In this document: positions 8,797-17,041 of the stretch, one piece after another | How positions within the stretch are numbered: the first letter of the stretch is position 1 | Layout: the number at the start of each line of letters is the position of its first letter | Source of the DNA: G965232465 sp965276005 | GTDB lineage: Bacteria; Pseudomonadota; Alphaproteobacteria; JAQWUY01 | NCBI GenBank assembly: GCA_965276005.1 | Contig: OZ254962.1 | Span: 806,001 to 870,000, forward strand | Direction: 5' to 3' | Length of the DNA stretch: 64,000 bases | Made by a program: the position numbers and the translations under genes | The notes under the pieces: generated by a model | What the model was told of the DNA's origin: nothing | Seen by the model: the letters and a program-made list of their open reading frames with translations, nothing else | The model's database searches: none

Positions 8797-8921
8797 TCTA
8801 GGGGGCTCCGCCCCCCGTGCGTACAATGTGGATTTTACCGTGCTCCGCACGACAAAATACCACACGCACTTCCCCCCGCATCGAGCACCACATCGGGCTA
8901 CCGCCCTCAGCGGTTGCAACC
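8797..8921 (+). repeat. Multi-hairpin repeat, copy B
   Basis: Same orientation as copy A. Loop variants relative to A are TCC instead of TTC in both H1 and H2, and TACC instead of TATC in H3, while the stems are unchanged. The element starts only 4 bases beyond the upstream candidate start of pdxY. Confidence 0.9.
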
Positions 8922-8925
8922 AGAG

Positions 8926-9052
8926 TCTAGGGGGCTCCGCCCCCCGTGCGTTTAATGTGGATTTTACCGTGCTTCGCACGACAAAATACCACACGCACCT
9001 CCCCCCGCATCGAGCACCACATCGGGCTACCGCCCTCAGCGGTTGCAACCGC
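8926..9052 (+). repeat. Multi-hairpin repeat, copy C
   Basis: Tandem to copy B with a 129-base period. H1 has loop TCC and H2 has loop TTC. It ends in the full 14 bp palindrome followed by TTTTA, as copy A does. The remaining 9053-9250 is AT-rich upstream sequence of mutS without a convincing promoter or ribosome-binding site. Confidence 0.9.
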
Positions 9053-9250
9053 TTTTAATACACCCCATAACCTATCGTTCTACGGTGGATTTACTATGCC
9101 ATTAGGTGTACTATATCATAAATCTATGAGGTGTAAAACCACATTTAACAGATAAAATCGTATTTTCGCAACGCTTGTTTTGCATTAAAAATCTATCTGT
9201 GGTATATATTGTTTAGATAATAGTATATTTTTAGACGACACACGCACGAC

Positions 9251-11932
9251 ATGAGTAAAAAACACACACCTACACCGCCCGCCGCCGCCTCTATGTCCCC
9301 CTTAAATACTAAGGGTATAACACCGATGATGGCACAGTACATGCAAATTAAATCAGAAAATGCGGACAGTTTGTTGTTTTACCGCATGGGGGATTTTTAC
9401 GAAATGTTTTTTGACGATGCTCTCATCGCCTCGAACACCTTAGACATTGCCTTGACCAAACGGGGCAAAGCCCATGGCGAAGATATTCCCATGTGTGGGG
9501 TGCCTGTGCATTCGGCAGATTCGTACTTGGCACGGCTTATCAAAAGCGGCTATCGGGTTGCCATCTGTGAACAGACCGAAACCCCAGAAGAGGCGAAAAA
9601 ACGGGGCTATAAAGCGGTGGTCAAACGCAAAGTCGTCCGTATTATCACCCCCGGCACCATTACCGAAGACACTTTGTTAAACGCCCGGGAAAACAGCTAC
9701 TTGGCGTGCATAGCATGGGTCAAAGGCACCTATGCCATCGCCTATGCGGATATTTCCACCGGCGATTTTTGTGTGACCGATGTGGACAATCAAAACATCG
9801 ACACCATATTATCACAAATATCGCCAAAAGAAATTTTGCTGCCGGAAAAACTGCAAATGCAGAAGGATTTATTCCATGTATGGGCATCGTACCCATCGCA
9901 TATCACGCCGCTTGTCAACACTCGATTCGACATAGCCAACACCACGCAAACCCTACTCAATTTTTATCGGGTATCGGTGCTGGACGGTATGGGCACATTC
10001 GGCGATTCCCATGTGGTAGCATCGGGGGTGTTGTTGGATTACATCACCACCACACAGGTAGACACCCTGCCCCATATGAAACCGTTACGGTTGCTACAAA
10101 AATCCGCCCATATGGTGATCGATGCGGTGACCCGGACTTCGCTGGAACTGACCCAATCCTTGCAAGGCGGCAAGTCGCAAACCGTGCTGAGCAGTATCGA
10201 CCGCACCGTTAGCGGCGGCGGGGCAAGGCTGTTACACCAGTGGTTGTCATCGCCTTTGATGGACATATCGGCTATTACCGATCGATTGGACAGCATTGAG
10301 ATCGCCATAAAAAACCCTGACCCCATCACAAAAATTGGCAAAATTTTATCGCAAACCCCAGACATCGAACGCAGTATCAACCGCTTGTCTGTAGGGCGGG
10401 GGATGCCCCGGGATATTAACGCTATCAAAATCGCTGTGTCGTATACGACACAGATAAAGATGTTGTTAAACACCATGCCCACCGCCATATTTAACCAATG
10501 TATCAGCGATTTTGGCAGCCATGATGTGTTGCTGGAAAAATTGGCCCGTGCTATGCGGCAAGACCCTTCGGCAAATATCCGTGACGGCGGGGTGATCGCC
10601 TCCGGATTTCATGCGGGGCTAGACAAAGCCCGTAAACTGAGAGACGAAACCCGGCGCGTTATCGCCCAGCTGGAATCCAAATACCGCAAACAAACGGGTA
10701 TCGAGACACTAAAAATAAAACACAATCACATGTTGCAATATTACATAGAAATCACCGCCCGCCACAGCGAAAAAATCCCTGTCGACCTGTTTATTCATCG
10801 CCAAACCATGAAAGGGGCGTTGCGCTATACCACCGCAGAGCTGGTGGATCTGTCGAAAGAAATTTTAAACGCCAAAGACCAAGCGTTGGCGTTCGAATTG
10901 GAAATTTTCGAATCGTTGGTAGCGGATATTTTATCCAACGCCGCCGCTATTTACAAAGTGGCGATGGCATATGCGACTGTCGATGTGGTGCTGGGGCTGG
11001 CTGAGATTGCCCAAAAAGAAAAATGGACTCGCCCGCACATAGACACCAGCTGTGATTTTATCGTACAAGGCGGTCGCCATCCGGTCGTCGAGCAATCGCT
11101 GAAAGCCGATGATGGCAAAACCTTTGTTGCCAATGACTGTGTGCTCGACACAGAACAAAAAATCTGGTTGCTGACCGGGCCGAATATGGCGGGTAAATCG
11201 ACATTTTTACGGCAAAATGCGGTGATTGCCATCTTGGCACAGATGGGGGCGTTTGTCCCCGCCAAAACCTGTAAAATCGGGCTTATCGATCGGGTGTTTT
11301 CCCGTGTCGGTGCCCAAGACGACTTGGCACGGGGGCGGTCGACATTTATGGTCGAAATGGTCGAGACCGCCACCATATTAAACCAAGCCACCGATCGGTC
11401 GTTGGTGGTACTAGACGAAATCGGACGGGGTACCTCCACCTATGACGGGGTGTCCTTAGCATGGGCAAGTGTCGAACACTTGGCAAAAGTCAACCTGTGT
11501 CGGGGCTTATTTGCCACCCATTACCACGAATTAAACGCCATTTGCGACACCATCGACAGCGTTCGCCCGTACACTATGGCGGTTAAAGAATGGGAGGGAG
11601 AGGTTATATTCCTACACACGGTCATCGCCGGATCGGCTAAGGGCAGTTACGGGGTATTTGTGGCAAAACTCGCCGGCTTGCCCGCCCCCGTCATCACCAG
11701 AGCCGAACAGGTACTCAGCGTCCTAGAACACGGAAAAGTCATCGACGATTTAGACATCAAAAACCAAAAAACCGATGCCTTATCCGCCCTGCCGCTGTTC
11801 GACCAAATCCTGCAAAGCACCCCCGCACACAAACCCTCAGAGATCGACACATACATCCAAAACCTAGCTGTAGACGACATCAGCCCAAAAGATGCGTTGG
11901 ACATATTGTATCATCTGAAATCGTTGGGTTGA
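9251..11932 (+). CDS. mutS: DNA mismatch repair protein MutS
   Basis: A protein of 893 residues (E. coli 853). It recognises mispairs and small loops and starts repair with MutL. The mismatch-binding domain carries FYRMGDFYEMF (the Phe-X-Glu wedge) near residue 40. The ATPase domain has Walker A GPNMAGKST near residue 645, the signature around DDLARGRSTFMVEM, Walker B LVVLDEIGRGTSTYDG and HYHEL. No Shine-Dalgarno is visible in the last 20 bases before the ATG. It is bracketed by repeat copies B-C on the left and D-G, inverted, on the right. mutL is not in the window. MutS activity would influence slippage at the poly-C tract at 43965. Confidence 0.97.
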   Translation: MSKKHTPTPPAAASMSPLNTKGITPMMAQYMQIKSENADSLLFYRMGDFYEMFFDDALIASNTLDIALTKRGKAHGEDIPMCGVPVHSADSYLARLIKSGYRVAICEQTETPEEAKKRGYKAVVKRKVVRIITPGTITEDTLLNARENSYLACIAWVKGTYAIAYADISTGDFCVTDVDNQNIDTILSQISPKEILLPEKLQMQKDLFHVWASYPSHITPLVNTRFDIANTTQTLLNFYRVSVLDGMGTFGDSHVVASGVLLDYITTTQVDTLPHMKPLRLLQKSAHMVIDAVTRTSLELTQSLQGGKSQTVLSSIDRTVSGGGARLLHQWLSSPLMDISAITDRLDSIEIAIKNPDPITKIGKILSQTPDIERSINRLSVGRGMPRDINAIKIAVSYTTQIKMLLNTMPTAIFNQCISDFGSHDVLLEKLARAMRQDPSANIRDGGVIASGFHAGLDKARKLRDETRRVIAQLESKYRKQTGIETLKIKHNHMLQYYIEITARHSEKIPVDLFIHRQTMKGALRYTTAELVDLSKEILNAKDQALAFELEIFESLVADILSNAAAIYKVAMAYATVDVVLGLAEIAQKEKWTRPHIDTSCDFIVQGGRHPVVEQSLKADDGKTFVANDCVLDTEQKIWLLTGPNMAGKSTFLRQNAVIAILAQMGAFVPAKTCKIGLIDRVFSRVGAQDDLARGRSTFMVEMVETATILNQATDRSLVVLDEIGRGTSTYDGVSLAWASVEHLAKVNLCRGLFATHYHELNAICDTIDSVRPYTMAVKEWEGEVIFLHTVIAGSAKGSYGVFVAKLAGLPAPVITRAEQVLSVLEHGKVIDDLDIKNQKTDALSALPLFDQILQSTPAHKPSEIDTYIQNLAVDDISPKDALDILYHLKSLG

Positions 11933-11934
11933 AA

Positions 11935-12060
11935 GCGGTTGCAACCGCTGAGGGCGTAAGCCCGATGTGGTGCAGAGCCGGGGGGAAGTGCGTGTGGTAT
12001 TTTGTCGTGCGAAGCACGGTAAAATCCACATTAAACGCACGGGGGGCGAAGCCCCCTAAA
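11935..12060 (-). repeat. Multi-hairpin repeat, copy D
   Basis: First of four tandem copies behind mutS, in the orientation opposite to A-C. It begins with the 14 bp palindrome 3 bases after the mutS stop. The H3 loop is GTAA on the plus strand and the H1 and H2 loops are GAA. The single-stranded word CTCGATGC of other copies is changed to CAGAGCCG. Confidence 0.9.
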
Positions 12061-12064
12061 CTCT

Positions 12065-12188
12065 GGTTGCAACCGCTGAGGGCGTAAGCCCGATGTGGTG
12101 CAGAGCCGGGGGGAAGTGCGTGTGGTATTTTGTCGTGCGAAGCACGGTAAAATCCACATTAAACGCACGGGGGGCGAAGCCCCCTAAA
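12065..12188 (-). repeat. Multi-hairpin repeat, copy E
   Basis: Essentially identical to copy D over its length and offset by 128 bases, so a recent tandem duplication. It is joined to D by CTCT. Confidence 0.9.
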
Positions 12189-12192
12189 CTCT

Positions 12193-12318
12193 GGTTGCAA
12201 CCGCTGAGGGCTTTAGCCCGATGTGGTGCTCGATGCGGGGGGAAGTGCGTGTGGTATTTTGTCGTGCGTTAGCACGGTAAAATCCACATTGTACGCACGG
12301 GGGGCGAAGCCCCCTAAA
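12193..12318 (-). repeat. Multi-hairpin repeat, copy F
   Basis: Offset by 128 bases from E. The H3 loop region reads GGGCTTTAGCCC and the H2 tip reads GTGCGTTAGCAC on the plus strand, so both loops are altered while the stems still pair. Confidence 0.9.
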
Positions 12319-12322
12319 CTCT

Positions 12323-12504
12323 GGTTGCAACCGCTGAGGGCGTAAGCCCGATGTGGTGCTCGATCATGGGGGGAAGTGCGTGTGGTATTTTGTCGTGTGT
12401 AGCCCATGAATAGACAAAACCCCAGTGGGGTTTTGCCATGGGCGGCGGTAAAATCCACATTGTACGCACGGGGACGAAGCCCCCTAAACTTTAATTGCAA
12501 CCGC
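12323..12504 (-). repeat. Multi-hairpin repeat, copy G, with enlarged hairpin tip
   Basis: The tip of H2 is replaced by a larger nested inverted repeat. GCCCATG (12402-12408) pairs with CATGGGC (12437-12443), and inside it AAAACCCC (12416-12423) pairs with GGGGTTTT (12427-12434). H1 is slightly degraded (GGGGACGAAGCCCC). After 12488 a fragment TTGCAACCGC remains, as if another copy once followed. The array ends 6 bases before the stop of the convergent gene at 12511. Confidence 0.85.
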
Positions 12505-12510
12505 ATTATA

Positions 12511-13170
12511 TTATCCATCATGATCATGATCATCGCCAAATATATGTAGGTCTGTGTAGGCTTCGGTTAAAATGGCTAAGGCTATGACAACCAACACCAC
12601 CACCGATACCCAATGGAGGATATTGTGCAAACGGGCGAACCGCAACTTAGTACCTAGCTTGTATGCCACCGCCCCGATTGCCCCATACCATATAAACGCC
12701 GATAGGGCGAAGGCTAACACTAGGGTTACAGCGGTGGCAACCGTGCCGTAATCGTCCGAAAAACTTTGGTAAAATCCAGATACTAAGGCAATATCGCTCA
12801 GCATATGGGGGGAGGCGAAGTTCATGACCAATATGGCACCAATGGTTTTTTTATCGATGGTCATAGTCTCACAAGTACACGGGGCGAGTGCCAATGTATA
12901 GGCGTGATACGCATACCAAAACAACAATATGGCACCAATAGCGGGGACAATTTTTGACACGGTGGGAAAAGTGTGTTGCAACGGCTCCATCACCACCACC
13001 CCGACAGTGGCAATAATCAACGCAGACACGGCAAAACTCACGGCAATCGGTACGGGATTCACCCCATTCATCGCCCGACTGATCGTGTATGCGGTCTGAT
13101 ATACAGCGTTTATCAACACCATTAAGTGTGTCGTTAATACCAAAAAAAACAGCGAATACAAAGACGACAT
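12511..13170 (-). CDS. LysE-like multi-spanning membrane transporter
   Basis: A hydrophobic protein of 219 residues with about six membrane segments. The layout fits the LysE/RhtB exporter superfamily: two N-terminal segments, a central GAILLFWYAYHAYTLA, the mid-protein motif MNFASPHMLSDIALVSGF in place of the usual NPK/NP motif, then three C-terminal segments. The C-terminus ends in an acidic, His-containing tail (DDHDHDG) that could bind metal. An AAGGAG lies 8 bases before the ATG. It is convergent with mutS across the repeat array. The family assignment is moderate and the substrate unknown; cation or amino-acid export are both possible. Confidence 0.5.
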   Translation of the reverse strand: MSSLYSLFFLVLTTHLMVLINAVYQTAYTISRAMNGVNPVPIAVSFAVSALIIATVGVVVMEPLQHTFPTVSKIVPAIGAILLFWYAYHAYTLALAPCTCETMTIDKKTIGAILVMNFASPHMLSDIALVSGFYQSFSDDYGTVATAVTLVLAFALSAFIWYGAIGAVAYKLGTKLRFARLHNILHWVSVVVLVVIALAILTEAYTDLHIFGDDHDHDG

Positions 13171-13297
13171 AGTACGAACTCCTTATTACATAACATCGTA
13201 TATTAAAACACCACATATAACGGGCTTTAAAAAGCCTGTCAATATTTTTAAACATGAAAATTTATTGATGTATTATATATGAAAAATTATTTATATA

Positions 13298-13948
13298 TTA
13301 AGGATATAACCGCTGTACAGCCCAGCCGTCGACACAGCCTAAATCGATGTGTGCGGCGTTTCTGGTGAGCACAAAACGGTTGTGCAACCGGTGTTTGCCA
13401 TCGCACCAAAACTCGACCTTTTCCACCACAATTAAAAACCCGCCCCAAAAATCTGGACAGGGTATAGGATTACAATCGCCGTATTTTTCTGTGGCTATCT
13501 GTAACCGCTGTTCCAAAGTCGCCCGGCAGTCTAGGGGCTGCGATTGCTTCGACGCCCATGCCCCCAGCTGCGATACGGTGGCACGGGACGAAAAATAGGT
13601 TTGGTTTGCCTGTTTGTCGACCCTAGTTACCACACCCACCAAACGGATTTGTCGCCTTAGGGATTTCCAGTGAAACAAAGCGGCAATTTTCGGGTCTTGC
13701 CGTAAACTTTGTCCCTTATCGCTGTGGATATTGGTGTAAAAAATCACCCCCTTACGGTTTACTCCCCGACACAGCACCATGCGATTTTGCGGGTACCCGT
13801 CCGCCCCAATAGTGGCAATCGCCATAGCGGTTGGGTCGTTTATTTCATGCGCCCCCGCCTCGTCGAACCAAGCATTTATCACCCGCAACGGCGATATACC
13901 CCGAAACGGATTATCCGCATGAAAATTTATATCGATAATATCAGACAT
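13298..13948 (-). CDS. pdxH: Pyridoxamine/pyridoxine 5'-phosphate oxidase
   Basis: An FMN enzyme of 216 residues that oxidises PNP or PMP to PLP. Family marks are NPFRGISPLRVINAWFDEA near the start, NRMVLCRGVNRKGVIFYTN (FMN contacts), the SLRRQIRLVG segment, and the C-terminal NRFVLTR and W-x-x-QRLYP ending, where PdxH normally ends in QRL-P. I start at MSDIID (13948), which has GGAGTG upstream. The reading frame continues further upstream only inside the preceding gene. The start overlaps the AEC permease stop by 8 bases, so the two are translationally coupled. Together with pdxY it covers PLP salvage. Confidence 0.95.
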   Translation of the reverse strand: MSDIIDINFHADNPFRGISPLRVINAWFDEAGAHEINDPTAMAIATIGADGYPQNRMVLCRGVNRKGVIFYTNIHSDKGQSLRQDPKIAALFHWKSLRRQIRLVGVVTRVDKQANQTYFSSRATVSQLGAWASKQSQPLDCRATLEQRLQIATEKYGDCNPIPCPDFWGGFLIVVEKVEFWCDGKHRLHNRFVLTRNAAHIDLGCVDGWAVQRLYP

Positions 13949-14945
13949 CAAATACACTCCATAACACAACAATATACAGCGGCAACACCGCCATAGACAC
14001 CAGCGTCGACACCAACACATGTACGGACAATTGGCGGACAAACACCCGTTCGGCACAGGCGATAAAGTACACAAACACCCCAAACGGCATCGCCGATTGT
14101 AACACAAATACCGCTTGCCACAGTGGCGGCACGGCAAAAAACTGTATCACCCCTAACGACAGCAACGGAAATAGTATCATCTTTATCACATTTACCCATA
14201 TCAGTTCGGTACGAAACGATACTTTAGCGGTGACGGCTAGACAACTTTTATCGTGGTAAATACTGTATAAACTCGCCCCAACGGTCAGCAACGCCAACAT
14301 CTTATTGGCGTCCGATACCAGCCCCACCGTGCGATCGACCATCACCGGCATCCGCATACCCCACTGTCCCCATATAACCCCAAGTATCGCCCCAATAAAT
14401 ATGGGATTCGACGCCACGCCAACAAACGCCGCCCAAAGCCGCCGTAGGGGGCGGTGGGGGCGGTGGGGGCTGTGGCGGCTGTTGCCATTGGTAACCTGTA
14501 CCCCAACCAATACATAAAATGGTACCACATAAAACACAATGCCAAACATCACCGCCGGCAGCACTGCCGAATCACCAAAGGCAAACGCACATATGGGAAT
14601 CCCCAAGTATATGTTGTTGGGAAATATAAAGGTTGTCGACGAAAACACTGCCAAGCGGGGGTTTCGGTACAAAAACGCATACGCCCCCGCATAACACAGT
14701 ACGGATAACACAGTGGCATAGACAAATACAACCTGAATATATACAAGCCCCTGCCGTATATCGAGTGGATTTTTCACCAAATACGCAAACACCATAATCG
14801 GCATCAACACTTTATACACCATCGCTTTAAGGTTTTCGTTGCCCTGTTCTGTCAAGGTGTCACTGTGCATAAAATACGCCCCCAACCCCATGATTGCAAA
14901 CACCGGCAATAATACACTGCTGACTTCAATAAAAACCTCTAACAT
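13941..14945 (-). CDS. AEC-family permease
   Basis: A membrane protein of 334 residues with about ten membrane segments, of the auxin efflux carrier/malate permease type (Mem_trans). Typical elements are the N-terminal PVFAIMGLGAYF, the central NNIYLGIPICAFAFGD, and the second-half repeat with GASLYS. Substrates in bacteria are usually organic acids; none can be named here. The loop around residues 155-170 has a short PHRPHRP repeat encoded by a G-rich 9-10 bp repeat near 14445-14480. AAGGA precedes the ATG by 9 bases. It overlaps pdxH and diverges from xseA. Confidence 0.85.
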   Translation of the reverse strand: MLEVFIEVSSVLLPVFAIMGLGAYFMHSDTLTEQGNENLKAMVYKVLMPIMVFAYLVKNPLDIRQGLVYIQVVFVYATVLSVLCYAGAYAFLYRNPRLAVFSSTTFIFPNNIYLGIPICAFAFGDSAVLPAVMFGIVFYVVPFYVLVGVQVTNGNSRHSPHRPHRPLRRLWAAFVGVASNPIFIGAILGVIWGQWGMRMPVMVDRTVGLVSDANKMLALLTVGASLYSIYHDKSCLAVTAKVSFRTELIWVNVIKMILFPLLSLGVIQFFAVPPLWQAVFVLQSAMPFGVFVYFIACAERVFVRQLSVHVLVSTLVSMAVLPLYIVVLWSVFDV

Positions 14946-15048
14946 CGGGGCTATCCTTGCTTATATATTTGGTTATACCTTGCCGTATTATATACCTTTT
15001 CGCCATTTATCACAACATAAAAAAATGTATATATGTTAAATTTTTTTA

Positions 15049-15077
15049 TGGACAATACGGATAACATATTGTATACT
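15049..15077 (+). promoter_or_regulatory. Sigma70-type promoter placed for a near-leaderless xseA mRNA
   Basis: TGGACA (15049-15054), a 17-base spacer and TATACT (15072-15077). A start 7 bases after the -10 would be at 15084, three bases before the ATG at 15087. No Shine-Dalgarno lies between them. Confidence 0.6.
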
Positions 15078-15086
15078 GCTGCCGTT

Positions 15087-16412
15087 ATGCACATACAGCA
15101 AAATTCCATATCCGAAATGTCGGTTGCTGAGTTGTCGTCTGCGATTAAGACGACCGTCGAGCAAGGCTTTAAGCATGTGCGGGTACGGGGGGAACTCAGC
15201 GGCGTAACCCACCATCGCAACGGGCATATATACATGGAGCTCAAAGACGACAGTGCCAACATCCGTACGGTCTGTTGGCGGAGCAATGCCGGGCGGCTAA
15301 AAGTTCGCCCGGAAAATGGCTTGGAAGTTATCGTCAGCGGGCGCGTTACCACATACGACAAAAACTCCACCTATCAGTTGGTGGTTGCGACTATGGAAGT
15401 GGCAGGCATTGGGGCGTTGCTTGCCATGTTGGAAAAACGCAAAGCCGCCCTGCAAGCGGAGGGGCTATTTGCCCCCAATCGCAAACAGCCACTGCCGTTT
15501 TTACCCAAAACCATCGGCGTTATCACCAGCCCCAGCGGGGCGGTGATTCGGGATATACTGCATCGGATTGCCGACAGGTATCCGCTGCATGTGCTAATAT
15601 ACCCGGCAAAAGTACAAGGGGACGGCACAGAGACCGAAATAGTAAACGGTATTCGATTTTTTAACGCCCCGCCACCCCATATCCCCAAACCAGATGTGAT
15701 TATTGTTGCCCGGGGCGGCGGCAGTATGGAAGATTTATGGGCGTTTAACGATGAATCGATCGTGCGGGCGGTGGCACAATCGGCGATTCCCATCGTATCG
15801 GCTATTGGACACGAAACCGATACCACCTTAATCGATTATGCCGCTGATGTGCGGGCACCCACCCCCACAGCAGCAGCGGAGATGACCGTGCCGATTAAAG
15901 CCGATTTACTGCACCACCTAAACACCCTACACAACCGCCATACGCAAGCCATACAGCATATATGTAACCGTATGGCAGACACCCTAAACGCCCGCAAAGT
16001 GCCCCGGTTACAAAATTTGCTGCATATCAAACAAAACCGCTATAATACGGTCGCTAATGCCCTTACCCACCATATCCATACCTATATCAGCACCCATACC
16101 CTGCACCTTACACAGGTGGCGAATCGCTGTGTTGCCCCCACACAGCGGCTACAGCAATACGGCGATCGCCTATACCACCTCGACACCCAGAAAAACCGCA
16201 GTATAAAACATATTCTGGACACCCACCACAAGCACCTCATGCACACGGAGGCGTTGCTGAATAGCTATGCGTATACAAACACTTTACAGCGGGGGTTTGC
16301 GTTGGTACAACACCCGGACAACACGGTCATCACCCGTGCCGCAACCGCCCAAACCCAACCGACGCTACAGATCACCTTTGCCGATGGTACTATATCGGCA
16401 AAACCACACTAA
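15087..16412 (+). CDS. xseA: Exodeoxyribonuclease VII large subunit
   Basis: A protein of 441 residues (E. coli 456). With XseB it degrades single-stranded DNA. The N-terminal OB-fold starts with MSVAELSSAIKTTVEQGFKHVRVRGELSG, the usual alphaproteobacterial beginning. The catalytic core shows GVITSPSGAVIRDILHR, a glycine-rich VARGGGSMEDLWAFNDE and SAIGHETDTTLIDY, followed by a long coiled-coil C-terminal half rich in His and Gln. I choose ATG 15087 because the in-frame ATGs at 15033 and 15048 lie within or before the promoter and add nothing conserved. It is the first gene of a four-gene set with copper proteins; the gap to the next gene is 26 bases. Confidence 0.93.
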   Translation: MHIQQNSISEMSVAELSSAIKTTVEQGFKHVRVRGELSGVTHHRNGHIYMELKDDSANIRTVCWRSNAGRLKVRPENGLEVIVSGRVTTYDKNSTYQLVVATMEVAGIGALLAMLEKRKAALQAEGLFAPNRKQPLPFLPKTIGVITSPSGAVIRDILHRIADRYPLHVLIYPAKVQGDGTETEIVNGIRFFNAPPPHIPKPDVIIVARGGGSMEDLWAFNDESIVRAVAQSAIPIVSAIGHETDTTLIDYAADVRAPTPTAAAEMTVPIKADLLHHLNTLHNRHTQAIQHICNRMADTLNARKVPRLQNLLHIKQNRYNTVANALTHHIHTYISTHTLHLTQVANRCVAPTQRLQQYGDRLYHLDTQKNRSIKHILDTHHKHLMHTEALLNSYAYTNTLQRGFALVQHPDNTVITRAATAQTQPTLQITFADGTISAKPH

Positions 16413-16438
16413 CCTTTTATTTTGTTAAGGAAAAAACC

Positions 16439-17041
16439 ATGAAAATTTTAAATATAGTATTGGCTGTGCTGGCAACGGCAACGGTTGCTTTCGCAGATTC
16501 CCGTCCCTACAACTGGGACGCCACAGAAATCACAGAAATAGTCGAAAAAAACGGTATCATCGTTGCCGATAGCTACATTATGTCCCGTAACAGTACCACA
16601 ACAGGTATATTTTTAACCATCACAAATATCAACGATACGGACGATGTATTGTTGGGGATTAAACCCGACCCCACCTTTGCCGAACAAATGGAAATACACC
16701 GCACGACAATAACTGACGGCATGGCGACTATGGAAAAAGTACCGTCTGTGACGATTCCCGCAAAACAAATGATTGCCTTAGGAAAGAAAGGCTATCACAT
16801 TATGGTTATGGGATTGCAACAGCCGATACAGTCCGACAGTACATACCCGATTACTCTACAATTTGAAAATGCCCAAGATATAACCGTATCGGCAGTGGCA
16901 ACAAGTAAAACTTATAGCCGATACGGAAAAGGATACGGCCGTTACAAAAAGGGTAAAAACGGTTGGGGAAGAAGTAGAGACGGTTGGCACAGGGACGGTC
17001 GCTATAAAGACGATTGGGACACATACGACAAAGACCAATAA
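16439..17041 (+). CDS. Periplasmic PCu(A)C copper chaperone with basic Gly/Tyr tail
   Basis: A protein of 200 residues with a signal peptide (about 1-19, ending VAFA). PCu(A)C proteins carry Cu(I) in the periplasm to cytochrome c oxidase. The metal site H-x10-M-x21-H-x-M is complete: His87, Met98, His120 and Met122. After about residue 152 the protein has an unusual tail of some 45 residues rich in Gly, Tyr, Arg, Lys, Trp and Asp (RYGKGYGRYKKGKNGWGR), not part of the normal domain. It is co-oriented with xseA and its stop overlaps the SCO start by one base (TAATG). Confidence 0.85.
   Translation: MKILNIVLAVLATATVAFADSRPYNWDATEITEIVEKNGIIVADSYIMSRNSTTTGIFLTITNINDTDDVLLGIKPDPTFAEQMEIHRTTITDGMATMEKVPSVTIPAKQMIALGKKGYHIMVMGLQQPIQSDSTYPITLQFENAQDITVSAVATSKTYSRYGKGYGRYKKGKNGWGRSRDGWHRDGRYKDDWDTYDKDQ

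Noticed and set aside
11935..12504. Tandem ~128 bp units as a CRISPR array
   Set aside because: The whole unit repeats without variable spacers, units are far longer than CRISPR repeats, and no cas gene is present.
14445..14480. G-rich minisatellite in the AEC permease gene
   Set aside because: Only about three in-frame units encoding a PHR loop; mentioned with the gene but not a separate element.
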